A stretch of 41,726 bases of DNA from a virus: the IMG/VR virus record IMGVR_UViG_3300021197_001748, positions 1-41,726 of that record. One strand, 5' to 3'. The notes beneath the pieces are model-generated. The model was not told where the DNA came from. It did not search any database and saw nothing but the letters and a program-made list of their open reading frames with translations. How positions within the stretch are numbered: the stretch's first letter is position 1; each line of letters starts with the position of its first letter. The position numbers and the translations under genes are program-made. Positions 28,329 to 37,667 of this stretch are shown piece after piece.

Positions 28329-30491
28329 ATGGCTAACGGCGACGAAAGCGGTAACGACCCTAATAATCAAGTACCAAAAGCGCGAGGCGTCCTCGAAAAA
28401 GAACTAGCCGAAGAGCGCTTGCAGGTTCTTAAAAACACCACGATAGCTATTAAGAAACAAGCCCTTGAAGAAGGTAAACTTCTTGAGGCGCTGCGGGCAA
28501 CGATCAAGCTAGAGCAGGAAAAAGCCAGAATTCAGCTTGAGTATGGCGATGCCGCAGACCGCAGCCGCGAGTCGCTCTTGGAGGAAGTAGAGGTTCTTGA
28601 GGCACGCCAGAGAGTTCTTGAAAAAACAATAGGGCTTGGACCAAAGCTAAAGTCAGCATTGCAGATCCCCGACAGCGGTTTGGGGAACTTTATCGATGAC
28701 CTGACAAAAGCCCAGCTAAAGCTGGGCGATGATAAAAAAGGTCTTATTGGGACAATCGGTGAGTTAGCAGAGGGCATATTTACTGCCGGAAATGCATTTC
28801 GCCAAGCCAGCAAAGCATTGGCAAGTTTTGCCGCCCTGGGCGTCACACAGGCGATAAAACTTGGAGTTCAAGTTGACAAGACTACCGCTGCCTTCACAGC
28901 TCAGACTGGAATTATTGGCTCTTTGCGTGATTCCATTGACGATATCGCCGTGGCAAACTTTAGATTGGGAATCGGTACCGATCAGGTCTCCAAAGCCACC
29001 ACGTCTTTGGTGAGCGGCTTCTCAGAGTTTGTTGCCTTGTCACAAGCGCAGCAGACAACTTTAGTTGAGAACGCCGCCCAGCTGCAAAAAATAGGTCTTT
29101 CCACGGATACTTTTGCCTCGTCCGTCAACGAGCTAAATAAGTCTTTTGGCATGACGCCCTCTATGACTACTAGCGCAATTCGCTCTCTGTCAGCCCTCGG
29201 GATTGAGTTGGGCATTGGTGCAGATCAAATTAATCAAAACTTTGTTCAGTCGCTGCCTACACTAAGGGTGTATGGTGATCGTGCGGTTGAGGTATTCCGC
29301 GAGCTACAAATTCAAGCTAGAGAGACTGGCACTTCGATATCTACACTTACTAGCACCTTTGGCAGCCAGTTTGATACTTTTGAAGGCTCAGCCCGAGCAG
29401 CGGGTAGACTTAACGCTGTTCTAGGCACAGACCTTTTCAGTACCACAGAGCTTTTGTTGGCAACCGAGTCTGAGCGTGTAGACATCATGCGTGAACGATT
29501 GGCAATGTCTGGGGTAGAGTTTGCCAATCTTGGCAAGTTCCAACAGCTCGCTCTTGCAAATGCGGCTGGAATCAGCGACGTGAATGAGGCAGCTAAGATC
29601 TTTGGAAATACACAGAGTGAGGTTACCACGCAAATCGGTGGTCTAAGCCTGACACAAGCGGAGCTAGAAGAGAGAATTCAGAAGGGTCGCGACGTCTTTG
29701 AGAAACTTCAATTTGCCCTCAGTTCTTTTGCAATAGCTGTGGAACCAGTTATTAATGGGCTCGCCTTTATTGGAAATGGCTTGGTGGCAGTATCGGAAAT
29801 CGCAGGTAGGGGCGGGCTGCTCGGCAGATCGCTTGTCGCCGGCGGCGTGCTGCTTGCGAGCTACGCACTCTCGGTAAAAGCCACTTCTCTAGCCTTCAAC
29901 GCCCTCGCAGTCTCCGCCGTCAGGGCTGCAGCCTCTGTCACAGCTGCCAACGCCGCCACCCAAGGCGCCGGCGCCGCAGGGGTAGGGGGCGCTATTTCGG
30001 GTCGTGCGCTCGCCGGCGGCGCCCTGCGCGCAGCTGGCGGTGTAGCCCTCGGTGGAACAGGCGGGTTCGCTGCGGGACAGGCAGGAGGATCCGCTTTGGG
30101 ACTTGAGGGACAAGGCGCTGGTGCATTTACGGGCGCATTGACAGCGCTAGGTCTATTAGGGGGGGCTGCCCTTACGGTTGGTACTGGCGGTCTGGCTGCG
30201 GTTCCCCTGTTGGGCTGGCTCGCTGCCGCTGGCGTCGGCGGTGGCATCGGCGCTATGGCATCCGCCCAAGACGGCGGTATAACTACGCAGGATGGTATAA
30301 TGCAGGTCCATAGTCAAGAAGCCATTGTGCCCCTTGGCGTTTTGATGAGCAAGTTTGATGAACTGATTAGCGCTGTGAAGCCATCCGCCGGCGGAGAGGG
30401 AGGAAACATCGTGGTTAAGGTAATGATGAACGAGAGAGAATTGGGCGAAGCTATCGTCCCAATGATTGACCGCCGCGTCCTAGGAAAGTAA
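28329..30491 (+). CDS. Tail tape measure protein (gp29-type role)
   Basis: The 720-residue protein follows the chaperone-like genes. It has long N-terminal helices (residues about 20-110, coiled-coil-like), a helical middle, a hydrophobic Gly/Ala-rich stretch at about 485-640 (SLVAGGVLLASYALSVKATS, LLGGAALTVGTGGLAAVPLL) and a C-terminal VHSQEAIVPLGVLMSKFDEL, a box common near tape-measure C-termini. This protein sets tail length and is ejected through the tube; the hydrophobic part may insert into the host membrane. At ~0.15 nm per residue the length would suggest a tail near 110 nm, an inference. T4 gp29 is 590 residues. The GC-rich Ala/Gly part departs from neighbouring base composition. 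Confidence 0.8.
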   Translation: MANGDESGNDPNNQVPKARGVLEKELAEERLQVLKNTTIAIKKQALEEGKLLEALRATIKLEQEKARIQLEYGDAADRSRESLLEEVEVLEARQRVLEKTIGLGPKLKSALQIPDSGLGNFIDDLTKAQLKLGDDKKGLIGTIGELAEGIFTAGNAFRQASKALASFAALGVTQAIKLGVQVDKTTAAFTAQTGIIGSLRDSIDDIAVANFRLGIGTDQVSKATTSLVSGFSEFVALSQAQQTTLVENAAQLQKIGLSTDTFASSVNELNKSFGMTPSMTTSAIRSLSALGIELGIGADQINQNFVQSLPTLRVYGDRAVEVFRELQIQARETGTSISTLTSTFGSQFDTFEGSARAAGRLNAVLGTDLFSTTELLLATESERVDIMRERLAMSGVEFANLGKFQQLALANAAGISDVNEAAKIFGNTQSEVTTQIGGLSLTQAELEERIQKGRDVFEKLQFALSSFAIAVEPVINGLAFIGNGLVAVSEIAGRGGLLGRSLVAGGVLLASYALSVKATSLAFNALAVSAVRAAASVTAANAATQGAGAAGVGGAISGRALAGGALRAAGGVALGGTGGFAAGQAGGSALGLEGQGAGAFTGALTALGLLGGAALTVGTGGLAAVPLLGWLAAAGVGGGIGAMASAQDGGITTQDGIMQVHSQEAIVPLGVLMSKFDELISAVKPSAGGEGGNIVVKVMMNERELGEAIVPMIDRRVLGK

Positions 30492-30521
30492 CAAAAACTT
30501 AATTCCACGATAGTTATACGT

Positions 30522-31463
30522 ATGACACAGAACTTTAACTCAGGAGAGCTGCAGGGCGCCTACATTCCGGTTGCACAGGGTATTGCTAACTCCAAACAGC
30601 TTTACCTAAGTATCTTTAATCTTCCTAGCCAGATTGAGATCAACCTCATGGCTTATATCGATACGTATAACGAGAACTATACCTCAGACTGGAACCAGGA
30701 GAAGGTGTTTGGTCGTCAAGATCCGATAGCCACGTTTAAAGATACCAGCCGAGAGATAACCCTTGCTGTAAAGGTGATAGCGAATAGCGAAGCCGAGGGA
30801 AGAAAAAACCTAGAAGACTGCAACCGCTTAATTCAGTTCCTATATCCCGCCTATCAAGCAGCCAACCGCGCTAATACAATTGCACGACCCCCGTTGTGTC
30901 GTATGAGATTCGCAAACTTAATAAGGCGTGCAGACGGCGCAGATAGCCCGAATGCCCGAGAGGGCGGCTTGCTCGGCTTCTTCACGAGCATCTCTCTTAC
31001 CGTAGAGGACGACGAAGGGTATTTTGATCCCGGCGCAGCAACTCTCATCCCCAAGGTCATCAGTTTGGGAATGAGCTACAAGCCTTTGCACGAACATGAC
31101 CTAGGATGGGGTCCTGAGATTGGATTTAATAATCCAGAGTTTGTTGATTTTCCCTATGGGAAGTCGACTATTGCGGTAACAGAATCCCCAGATCTTCAGG
31201 TTGCAACCGCAACCCCAGGTGTCACAGAGGGCGAAGTAGAAGCTAGTGTTCCAGTTGAGGTAGTGTCGGACGAGCAACTAGACCTACTCATAGCGCAGCA
31301 GGATGCCGATGCTCTTAGGGTTGGCGAGATGGTAACAAGCCGCCCTGGTGGCGATGACGCAGTAATGAGGCTTCAGAGCGTCGAGGACTATACTGGCGGT
31401 GAAGTTCTTTCGGTTGGCGATGCATTTTTCAGACTTGGGAACGGTTATTCCACGTCGGGATAA
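30522..31463 (+). CDS. Tail or baseplate structural protein (tube-initiator-like candidate)
   Basis: The 313-residue product follows the tape measure. It contains AYIDTYNENYTSDWNQEKVF, then GRQDPIATFKDTSREITLAV, RFANLIRRADG, a TVEDDEGYFDPG strand pair and HEHDLGWGPEIGF, then an acidic low-complexity C-terminus. The D-x-Y-x-E-x-Y-x-S-x-W-N block followed by G-R-x-D-P-I-A-T-F recurs, as far as I recall, in baseplate-region proteins of environmental myoviruses. A role at the base of the tail tube (like T4 gp48 or gp54) is suggested by position only. No SD is visible in the 30 bases before ATG 30522, which is unusual here. Confidence 0.6.
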   Translation: MTQNFNSGELQGAYIPVAQGIANSKQLYLSIFNLPSQIEINLMAYIDTYNENYTSDWNQEKVFGRQDPIATFKDTSREITLAVKVIANSEAEGRKNLEDCNRLIQFLYPAYQAANRANTIARPPLCRMRFANLIRRADGADSPNAREGGLLGFFTSISLTVEDDEGYFDPGAATLIPKVISLGMSYKPLHEHDLGWGPEIGFNNPEFVDFPYGKSTIAVTESPDLQVATATPGVTEGEVEASVPVEVVSDEQLDLLIAQQDADALRVGEMVTSRPGGDDAVMRLQSVEDYTGGEVLSVGDAFFRLGNGYSTSG

Positions 31464-31479
31464 TAAGGAAATTTAATTT

Positions 31480-31821
31480 ATGTCAAGCAGATACAATAAC
31501 GCGGTGCCATTTTTAAATGACAACGAGCTGTATGAAGATTTTTTTGAGGATAGGGACGTTAACTATGTTCAACAATATCGTACTGGGCTCTTGAGTCACC
31601 CAACCGTTGAACAGCGCGCGCGCTTGCAAACTGTTAGGCACGTCTGGAAGATTGGTGACAGGCTTGCTAAACTAGCGACTCACCATTATGGTGACCCTAC
31701 AATGTGGTGGGTTATCGCCTGGTATAACATGAAGCCAACCGAGACTCATTACAAAGAAGGGGACTTGGTATTCATTCCATTACCCCTCGATAAAGTCCTA
31801 ACAGTCCTGCAGAGGCGATAA
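31480..31821 (+). CDS. gp53: Baseplate wedge protein with a LysM-like domain (gp53-type)
   Basis: The 113-residue product has a charged N-terminal half. A LysM-like domain follows: HVWKIGDRLAKLATHHYGDP, then MWWVIAWYNMKPTETHYKEG, then DLVFIPLPLDKVL. The G-D-x-L-x-x-L-A-x-x-x-Y-G-D-x-x-x-W-W-V-I-A pattern with a final G-x-x-x-x-I-P is the form used by T4 gp53 and other myovirus baseplate wedge or hub proteins. Here the domain serves protein-protein contacts rather than murein binding, to judge from the family. T4 gp53 is 196 residues, so this is compact. It starts 16 bases after its neighbour with an AAGGAA site and ends one base before the next ATG. Confidence 0.75.
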   Translation: MSSRYNNAVPFLNDNELYEDFFEDRDVNYVQQYRTGLLSHPTVEQRARLQTVRHVWKIGDRLAKLATHHYGDPTMWWVIAWYNMKPTETHYKEGDLVFIPLPLDKVLTVLQRR

Positions 31822-31822
31822 G

Positions 31823-34800
31823 ATGGCAACAATTTTCGAAAAAAATCGAATAATTCAAAACTTATTTGGGGCTGAATATTCCTTGACCGATGTAAGCGGA
31901 ACGCTTGGTATTACAAACGCCGCTAGTGATCTGTGGAGCGCTTTAGCTAGCCAAAGAACTAGCCTAATCAACGAGCTAAATAATGAAGCCAGATATTACA
32001 GCTCGACACTTAGAGAGAATCTTCCTCCTGATCGAGGGACAGTAAGGCAGGCAAACATGAGTATCCCGCGGGCTGCAGCGTTACCAAGCGCAGCAGTCGC
32101 CGGAACTCGACATGCCAGCTCTTACAAGAGAGCTGTGCAAAGTTATGTCTGGATTCGTCTCGATCGCTCACAAATTTCTAGCCCCACCGAGGAACAGCTC
32201 GCCCCCTTGTATCAAGCTGGGCAAGAGACGACAAGCGTCCCACAGGTGACCAGCTTGAGAGATGAAATTAGAAATAAGTTTACCGAACTCATCCAGCAGG
32301 CAGATCTGGGAAGTGTCGCCAATAGTGAATATGCCAATGGCTTTCAGCGCGTTGTTTCTTGGGTACGCGCCTCCGGTGGTGGGCATGCTGAGACCGCTAG
32401 TGAAGATGGGATCTTGTCTAGAGCTGAAGATAACTATATATGGGCTTATTATCATAATTTTATTGCTGCGGAGCGAACAGCGCCGGCAGAGTCTTTTGCA
32501 TCTACCGTAGAAGATTTTATAGGTTTAGACAGCATAGTTAGACTGTTTGTTAGGGTTCGTGTTAGAATCCTATTGTTGGAATCGATTGATGCACTACCGG
32601 AAGAACAACAGGAGGTTCTAGAAGATCCTGACCAAGTTGGGACAGCACAATACGAAGAAGCGAGAGCAGCGCTTAGGACGGAGGCTAATCGTCGTGCACA
32701 AGAAGAGTATGTCGACGATGAAGACCGTGGAAGCCCTGAAAACCAGGCTAAGCTACGACGCCTTGCCGAACAGTCTTTCTTGATAGACTTCTTGCCAGAG
32801 TTTGCAGAACAGAACCAGCAAATTCGTGCTCCCAGTTATTTGAATTCTGATGGTGTGCCCTATTTCAATATGGTCCATGGGCAGACAGACACAATTGTAA
32901 ATCGATTGCTATACAACCCTGCGCTGCAGAATATGGACATCTTAAGACCGTCCGAAATTTCCAGCCTTGTTCCCAAAGTAAGATTGTTTAAGGTATTTTA
33001 CGATAGTGAGGCAGATTTTAACGCCAATCAGGGCGATAGCAATCAGAAGACCTATATCGAGCAAGAAGTTCCATTTGATAATTATATGCAGCCTTCTGAA
33101 GTTGAGTCCATGCTGACGAATGCGTTTGATCGAGGTCGGGGCGTGGGGCTCACAAGCTTTGACTGGCGGATGGAAGGTCGAGATCCTTTTACCGCTCGCC
33201 GCGATATCTTTGCAGAATTGAAGCTACACTTTCAAAGCTTTGATGAATTGCTGCGAGAGAGGAGCCTAAGAACCTCTGACCTTAATGAGTCTAAGACATT
33301 TCGATACGTAGACTTGGTGAACATTGGAATTGTCCGTCGCACCTCAACAGGCGCCTGGAATCCGGATTACTATAAGTTACGAGTCGAAGTAGGCTGGCAG
33401 GACCCGGGACCAAACAGCTCGTTCCTTGGTGATGCGGCAACACGCCAAGCCAAGAGGGATGCGGTCTTAAATTCCAAGATGGTCCTGTATCTCACGGCTA
33501 CTGATCACGATATTGATATAAATGATCAGGGCAATGTGAATATGTCAGTTCAATATGTTGCTTGGCAAGAGGCGTCATATTTGGACCAAGATTCTGATGT
33601 GCTGGCGACAGAGCAAATAAAGCAGTTACGCTTACAGCGCCGAGCGCAGATTGAAGAAGCGCGGGCAAACTGCAATGAAGAAAGAGTTGAACAGGTAATC
33701 CAGGAATTTAAGACAACGCTACGCCAGGAGCGCTATGAGTCCTACAAGAAGATATTGGATAAGTTGTATCTTGAGAGGCGCATTTTCTATGTTCCTGTGC
33801 CAGTCGCCGACTTGGAGTCCTACATTAATTTTGGGGAAAGTGGCGTAAACACAAGAGCAATAAACGACATCTTTAACAATAGAAATAATACGTCAGCTGC
33901 AGCCAATATTGATTTTGCCAACTCTGTCAGCATAAATGATAGAGATAGTACGCTGGCATCCGTCTTGGGCATGAATGTTGGATCCCTAGAGGACGGAGAC
34001 ATTCTTAAGAGAATTCAAGAAATGTCATATGACGCTAGCGGAGCAAACGCCAACGTTCAATATTTCTATTTTGGAGATTTGATTAAGGTAGCTTTGGAGC
34101 AAGTATCAGACTCTACATCTGCTCGGGCGGGAAGCAATCCCTCCGCCGGAATGGTAGGCAAGCTAGAGAAAGATTTAAGAATCTTAATGGGTCCTATAAG
34201 TTTTAAGAGAACTCTGGCACCTGCCCGCGGCACCGGCGCCACTCAAACGCAATTTGTTTATAATATTAATTTAGCTGATATTCCTATTTCCGTTAACTTT
34301 TATTCCGAGTGGTTTCTAAAACAAGTTGTATCTGAGCAGCGAAATACATACCCGATCCTAGTCTTTATCCGCGATCTTGCCAATAGATTGTTAACAGGCA
34401 TTCTGAAAAATCAATCGCATGGATTGACAAATGTAGCCCGACAGAATCTCCAGATAAGATCTAATTTCTTTACAGCTGCCGCGTCTGCTACCGGCGGGGA
34501 CATTGTGCAAGAAAACTTCAATACTATCTTAAACCCTAGAGCTAGATTGCGTCAGCAGCTCGGCTTTGATACACCGCAGCAATTCACCAGGCTAGACCTA
34601 GATGCAGCTACGGGCTTGCCGGAACCCTTGATGAGACCACCAAACGATAATGAGAAATCGTATCATTATATGCTAATATATGCCATTAATGCTGGATCCA
34701 CACAAGACTTGCAGGGTAATTACTCTGAAGATAGAAGGAGAGGCATTTACCACTTTGGGATAGGCAAGGACAGGGGGATTTTTAAGACTGTCAAATTCTC

Positions 34801-35260
34801 CAAGACGGATTTACCATTCCTTCGAGAAAGCAGGTTTTCCCAGGATGCTGAAGCTGCCGCTACTGGCTTGACGATTCTAGCAAATGTTTATGAGATAGAA
34901 ATGAAGATGGTGGGCAATACTATATTTGCTCCCGGTATGAAACTATATCTCAATCCATCAGGGCTTGCTCCAATGCTCGGTAGCCCCACCGCCAGACTTT
35001 CGCCAGCCAGCTTGTTGGGAATTGGAGGGTATCACGTGGTGATTGGAGTTCAATCCTATATCGAATCCGGAGTATATGAAACCACGGTCAAGGCAATTTG
35101 GGAAGCCTCTGGCGCTCGTGGTGCTATCGGGTTTACCGGACCAGAGGCACAAACACAGGGTGAGTCTGAATGCTCTACTGCGGTGGAGGCACAGAATATC
35201 ATAACTTCCCCGACAACCACTACGCAAACTATAAATACCGGACCAAGGGGGAATGACTAA
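31823..35260 (+). CDS. Very large baseplate-region structural protein, family not recognised
   Basis: The 1145-residue protein has no obvious signal peptide or membrane segment. Readable landmarks are a mid-N block (DGVPYFNMVHGQTDTIVNRL, then ISSLVPKVRLFKVFY), a beta-rich block (LKLHFQSFDELL, then YYKLRVEVGWQDPG), a highly charged coiled-coil stretch near residues 590-660 (QIEEARANCNEERVEQVIQE), and a C-terminal beta region with YHYMLIYAINAGS, GIYHFGIGKDRGIFKTVKFS and LGIGGYHVVIGVQSYIESG. Its place after the gp53-type gene and its size suggest a major wedge, hub or tail-tip protein. I cannot match it to T4 gp6, gp7, gp10 or gp27 from motifs. Overlaps the next gene by one base. Confidence 0.7.
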   Translation: MATIFEKNRIIQNLFGAEYSLTDVSGTLGITNAASDLWSALASQRTSLINELNNEARYYSSTLRENLPPDRGTVRQANMSIPRAAALPSAAVAGTRHASSYKRAVQSYVWIRLDRSQISSPTEEQLAPLYQAGQETTSVPQVTSLRDEIRNKFTELIQQADLGSVANSEYANGFQRVVSWVRASGGGHAETASEDGILSRAEDNYIWAYYHNFIAAERTAPAESFASTVEDFIGLDSIVRLFVRVRVRILLLESIDALPEEQQEVLEDPDQVGTAQYEEARAALRTEANRRAQEEYVDDEDRGSPENQAKLRRLAEQSFLIDFLPEFAEQNQQIRAPSYLNSDGVPYFNMVHGQTDTIVNRLLYNPALQNMDILRPSEISSLVPKVRLFKVFYDSEADFNANQGDSNQKTYIEQEVPFDNYMQPSEVESMLTNAFDRGRGVGLTSFDWRMEGRDPFTARRDIFAELKLHFQSFDELLRERSLRTSDLNESKTFRYVDLVNIGIVRRTSTGAWNPDYYKLRVEVGWQDPGPNSSFLGDAATRQAKRDAVLNSKMVLYLTATDHDIDINDQGNVNMSVQYVAWQEASYLDQDSDVLATEQIKQLRLQRRAQIEEARANCNEERVEQVIQEFKTTLRQERYESYKKILDKLYLERRIFYVPVPVADLESYINFGESGVNTRAINDIFNNRNNTSAAANIDFANSVSINDRDSTLASVLGMNVGSLEDGDILKRIQEMSYDASGANANVQYFYFGDLIKVALEQVSDSTSARAGSNPSAGMVGKLEKDLRILMGPISFKRTLAPARGTGATQTQFVYNINLADIPISVNFYSEWFLKQVVSEQRNTYPILVFIRDLANRLLTGILKNQSHGLTNVARQNLQIRSNFFTAAASATGGDIVQENFNTILNPRARLRQQLGFDTPQQFTRLDLDAATGLPEPLMRPPNDNEKSYHYMLIYAINAGSTQDLQGNYSEDRRRGIYHFGIGKDRGIFKTVKFSKTDLPFLRESRFSQDAEAAATGLTILANVYEIEMKMVGNTIFAPGMKLYLNPSGLAPMLGSPTARLSPASLLGIGGYHVVIGVQSYIESGVYETTVKAIWEASGARGAIGFTGPEAQTQGESECSTAVEAQNIITSPTTTTQTINTGPRGND

Positions 35261-36480
35261 TGGCACAGTTTGAAGGCAAGAACAACCTAGGAACAGCCGA
35301 GCTTTTCTTTCAAAGGCTAAGCTATTCCCAATTGGCGTTTCCTCAGACAAGTACCTCCCTTTACATTCATCCAGTCAGGGACTTTAACTTTGCAGAGTAC
35401 ATGTTATATGGTAGAATCAATAAAAACCATAACCCTATTGTCTTTAACACTGCTAACTCTAAAAAGATAACTAACTTAAATGACCCAAAGCAAGACTTGG
35501 TGGCTGCCAATTTTGTAGTTGATGCCTTTAATGCAGTTGTGCAGGAATTTGAGAAGGCAGCACTCCAAGGCAAGTTGGCGACTGACGACTCGTATCTATA
35601 TCAAATCAAGGCGTATAGGGCTTATGACTCATTGGGCGCATTTTATAACAACTACCGCAATGGGCTGGAGGATGTGTTTTTCTCTAACTTTTTGACTGAC
35701 AAGAGAAATAAGCAAATACTTAATTTTAAAACCTTTTTGCCCATATTTCTTGAGTATGTCAATCAAGTATCGGTTGCCTCTGCAGTCACACAAACAGGGT
35801 TTGTTACTACGCAGTTCTGCCCTCCCACCTCATCTGGCTTGGTAATTTCAATATCTGATTTAGATCCCACCAATGACGAGGACAAGGAGAAGTTTATCAC
35901 GAGTCCTAACTTCTTATATTATGTAGAAGTGCTAAAGAAGCACGGCTTCTTCATCAGCAAGGACAGACCGTGGGAGCTTGTAGCAGATATAGCAAACCCT
36001 TTCATGTTAAACTATGCAGCGACATACAACCTGGCTAACGAAAGCGACGTCCTTCGAGTCTATTTTCAAAGATCCGGTGGATCTGACATTGCAGACCTAA
36101 AGCGACTCGCTCTTAGCTTTTACAATCGAATTGCCTTGACAAAGACATTCGTAAGGACTAGAATTAAGAATGTAAAGTCGCGTGTATGCCGCAAGCCCTA
36201 CACGCTCCAACAGATGAATGAAGAATATTCTGATAATTATTGGCTTGACAAATACGTCGATATAAGGTATTATGAACAACAACAGCCAATAAGCCAGGGT
36301 GATTTGATATCCTTAAAGAAAGACCTTCCTTCCCTCTTAACCGTTCGTGGTTTGAACTTTGTTCTATCCCATATTAATAATAAACTTAATGGGTTTGCAA
36401 ACTATGACGGATCTTTTGCCAAGATTGCTCTTAAGCAAGAATCAAGGCGCACTGGTAAACCTCTAGACCCAACATATTAA
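35260..36480 (+). CDS. Unknown structural-region protein between baseplate genes and the polymerase
   Basis: The start overlaps the previous stop (TAATG) and the end overlaps the polymerase start in the same manner, so it is translationally tied to both. The 406-residue product is mostly alpha-helical with aromatic-rich segments (LYIHPVRDFNFAEYMLYGRI, YQIKAYRAYDSLGAFYNNYR, YFQRSGGSDIADLKRLALSF, TLQQMNEEYSDNYWLDKYVD). No catalytic motif, signal peptide or membrane segment is visible. Baseplate or tail attachment is likely from context. Coupling to a DNA polymerase is odd and leaves a different role possible. Confidence 0.68.
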   Translation: MAQFEGKNNLGTAELFFQRLSYSQLAFPQTSTSLYIHPVRDFNFAEYMLYGRINKNHNPIVFNTANSKKITNLNDPKQDLVAANFVVDAFNAVVQEFEKAALQGKLATDDSYLYQIKAYRAYDSLGAFYNNYRNGLEDVFFSNFLTDKRNKQILNFKTFLPIFLEYVNQVSVASAVTQTGFVTTQFCPPTSSGLVISISDLDPTNDEDKEKFITSPNFLYYVEVLKKHGFFISKDRPWELVADIANPFMLNYAATYNLANESDVLRVYFQRSGGSDIADLKRLALSFYNRIALTKTFVRTRIKNVKSRVCRKPYTLQQMNEEYSDNYWLDKYVDIRYYEQQQPISQGDLISLKKDLPSLLTVRGLNFVLSHINNKLNGFANYDGSFAKIALKQESRRTGKPLDPTY

Positions 36481-37667
36481 TGCTATTTCAATCATTGGAC
36501 AACAAGCAGGAGTGCGTGGGTGTCTACATGAATGGCGAACTTCATTTCGATACCATTCCAGAAGACCTCACTCAAACTTGGAGCTACTCAGCCTTCCTAA
36601 AAGACAGGGAGGATGTGGACTATGCATTCTTATACACCCAGAAGGCTCTAGGAGACGCCTGTCCGGTCCATCTCTCCGAAGCGTGGGAAACCATTAACGG
36701 AAGAATGAAAGCCTTCCTACGTGCCTTTACGACGGCTAAAGTGGATCTTACGCAAAACTGCTTTTTTGATCTCGTTGGAGACCAATTTTTGCGTGAGTAT
36801 TGCGAGATGAAAAATAAGATTACGGAGTATGTGCTAGAGAGTTGCGAGAAGCCGCAAAACTATGACTTCTTGGTCGACCTTACAAGAGTGTTGCACGACA
36901 TTAGGCACCGCCCGGTGCAAGTGGACCCATGGGCTCTAAGGGACATCGTACATGAAAAGCGCGCTCGTCAGTTTGTACAAAAGTTAGGTCAGATTTCGCT
37001 TTCGTGCGATTACAATATCTTTGGCACCAAGACTGGACGACTCACAACCAGAAAGAACAGCTTTCCTATCCTGACCATGGACAGAAGATTCAGGAAGGTT
37101 GTTGCGCCCACCAATGACTGGTTTGTGTCTCTGGACTTTAACGGAGCAGAGCTGCGCACATTCTTGGCACTCTCCGGTATAGAGCAGCCTGATTGTGATG
37201 TGCACGAGTGGAATAGGGAAAACGTATATCGAGGAGAGGGCACCAGAGACGAGGTAAAGGAAAGATTCTTTGCTTGGCTATACAACCCAAAGTCAAAAGA
37301 CTTCCTGACTGATAGATTCTACGATAAAGAAAGAGTGCTCAGCAAACACTGGGACAAACGTGCGGTAAGTAATCCATTTGGCAGGACCATCCTTGCTGGC
37401 GAACACCACGCCATGAGCTACTTGATACAAAGCACATGTTCAGACGTAGTTCTTCGACAAATGATTGTGTTAGATAGGTTTCTGCAAGAGAAGGAATCAT
37501 TTGTTGCATTTTGCGTTCACGACGAAGTTGTTCTAGACGTAACTGACGCCGGCTGTGCGCTAATCAACGAAATGGTTGAATATTTTTCAAATACTCCTTT
37601 AGGAAAGTTTGGAGTTAATGTAAAATATGGAAAGAATTATGGGGATATGAGAGAATGGAAACAATAA
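36480..37667 (+). CDS. Minimal family A DNA polymerase (palm/fingers only)
   Basis: The 395-residue product carries the family A core. A TGRLTT box lies near residues 185-190. Motif A is DFNGAELRTFLALSG, with metal ligand Asp219. A motif B-like helix TRDEVKERFFAWLYNP keeps the exact R-x3-K-x3-F-x3-Y spacing (Arg256, Lys260, Phe264, Tyr268). Motif C is VHDEV (His347, Asp348, Glu349). There are only about 165 residues before the core, and I see no 3'-5' or 5'-3' exonuclease motif, so this is far smaller than T7 gp5 or Pol I. T4-type phages normally replicate with family B gp43, not seen in this window. It overlaps the preceding structural gene by one base and the tubulin-like gene by 13. Role in replication, repair or priming is open. 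Confidence 0.82.
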   Translation: MLFQSLDNKQECVGVYMNGELHFDTIPEDLTQTWSYSAFLKDREDVDYAFLYTQKALGDACPVHLSEAWETINGRMKAFLRAFTTAKVDLTQNCFFDLVGDQFLREYCEMKNKITEYVLESCEKPQNYDFLVDLTRVLHDIRHRPVQVDPWALRDIVHEKRARQFVQKLGQISLSCDYNIFGTKTGRLTTRKNSFPILTMDRRFRKVVAPTNDWFVSLDFNGAELRTFLALSGIEQPDCDVHEWNRENVYRGEGTRDEVKERFFAWLYNPKSKDFLTDRFYDKERVLSKHWDKRAVSNPFGRTILAGEHHAMSYLIQSTCSDVVLRQMIVLDRFLQEKESFVAFCVHDEVVLDVTDAGCALINEMVEYFSNTPLGKFGVNVKYGKNYGDMREWKQ

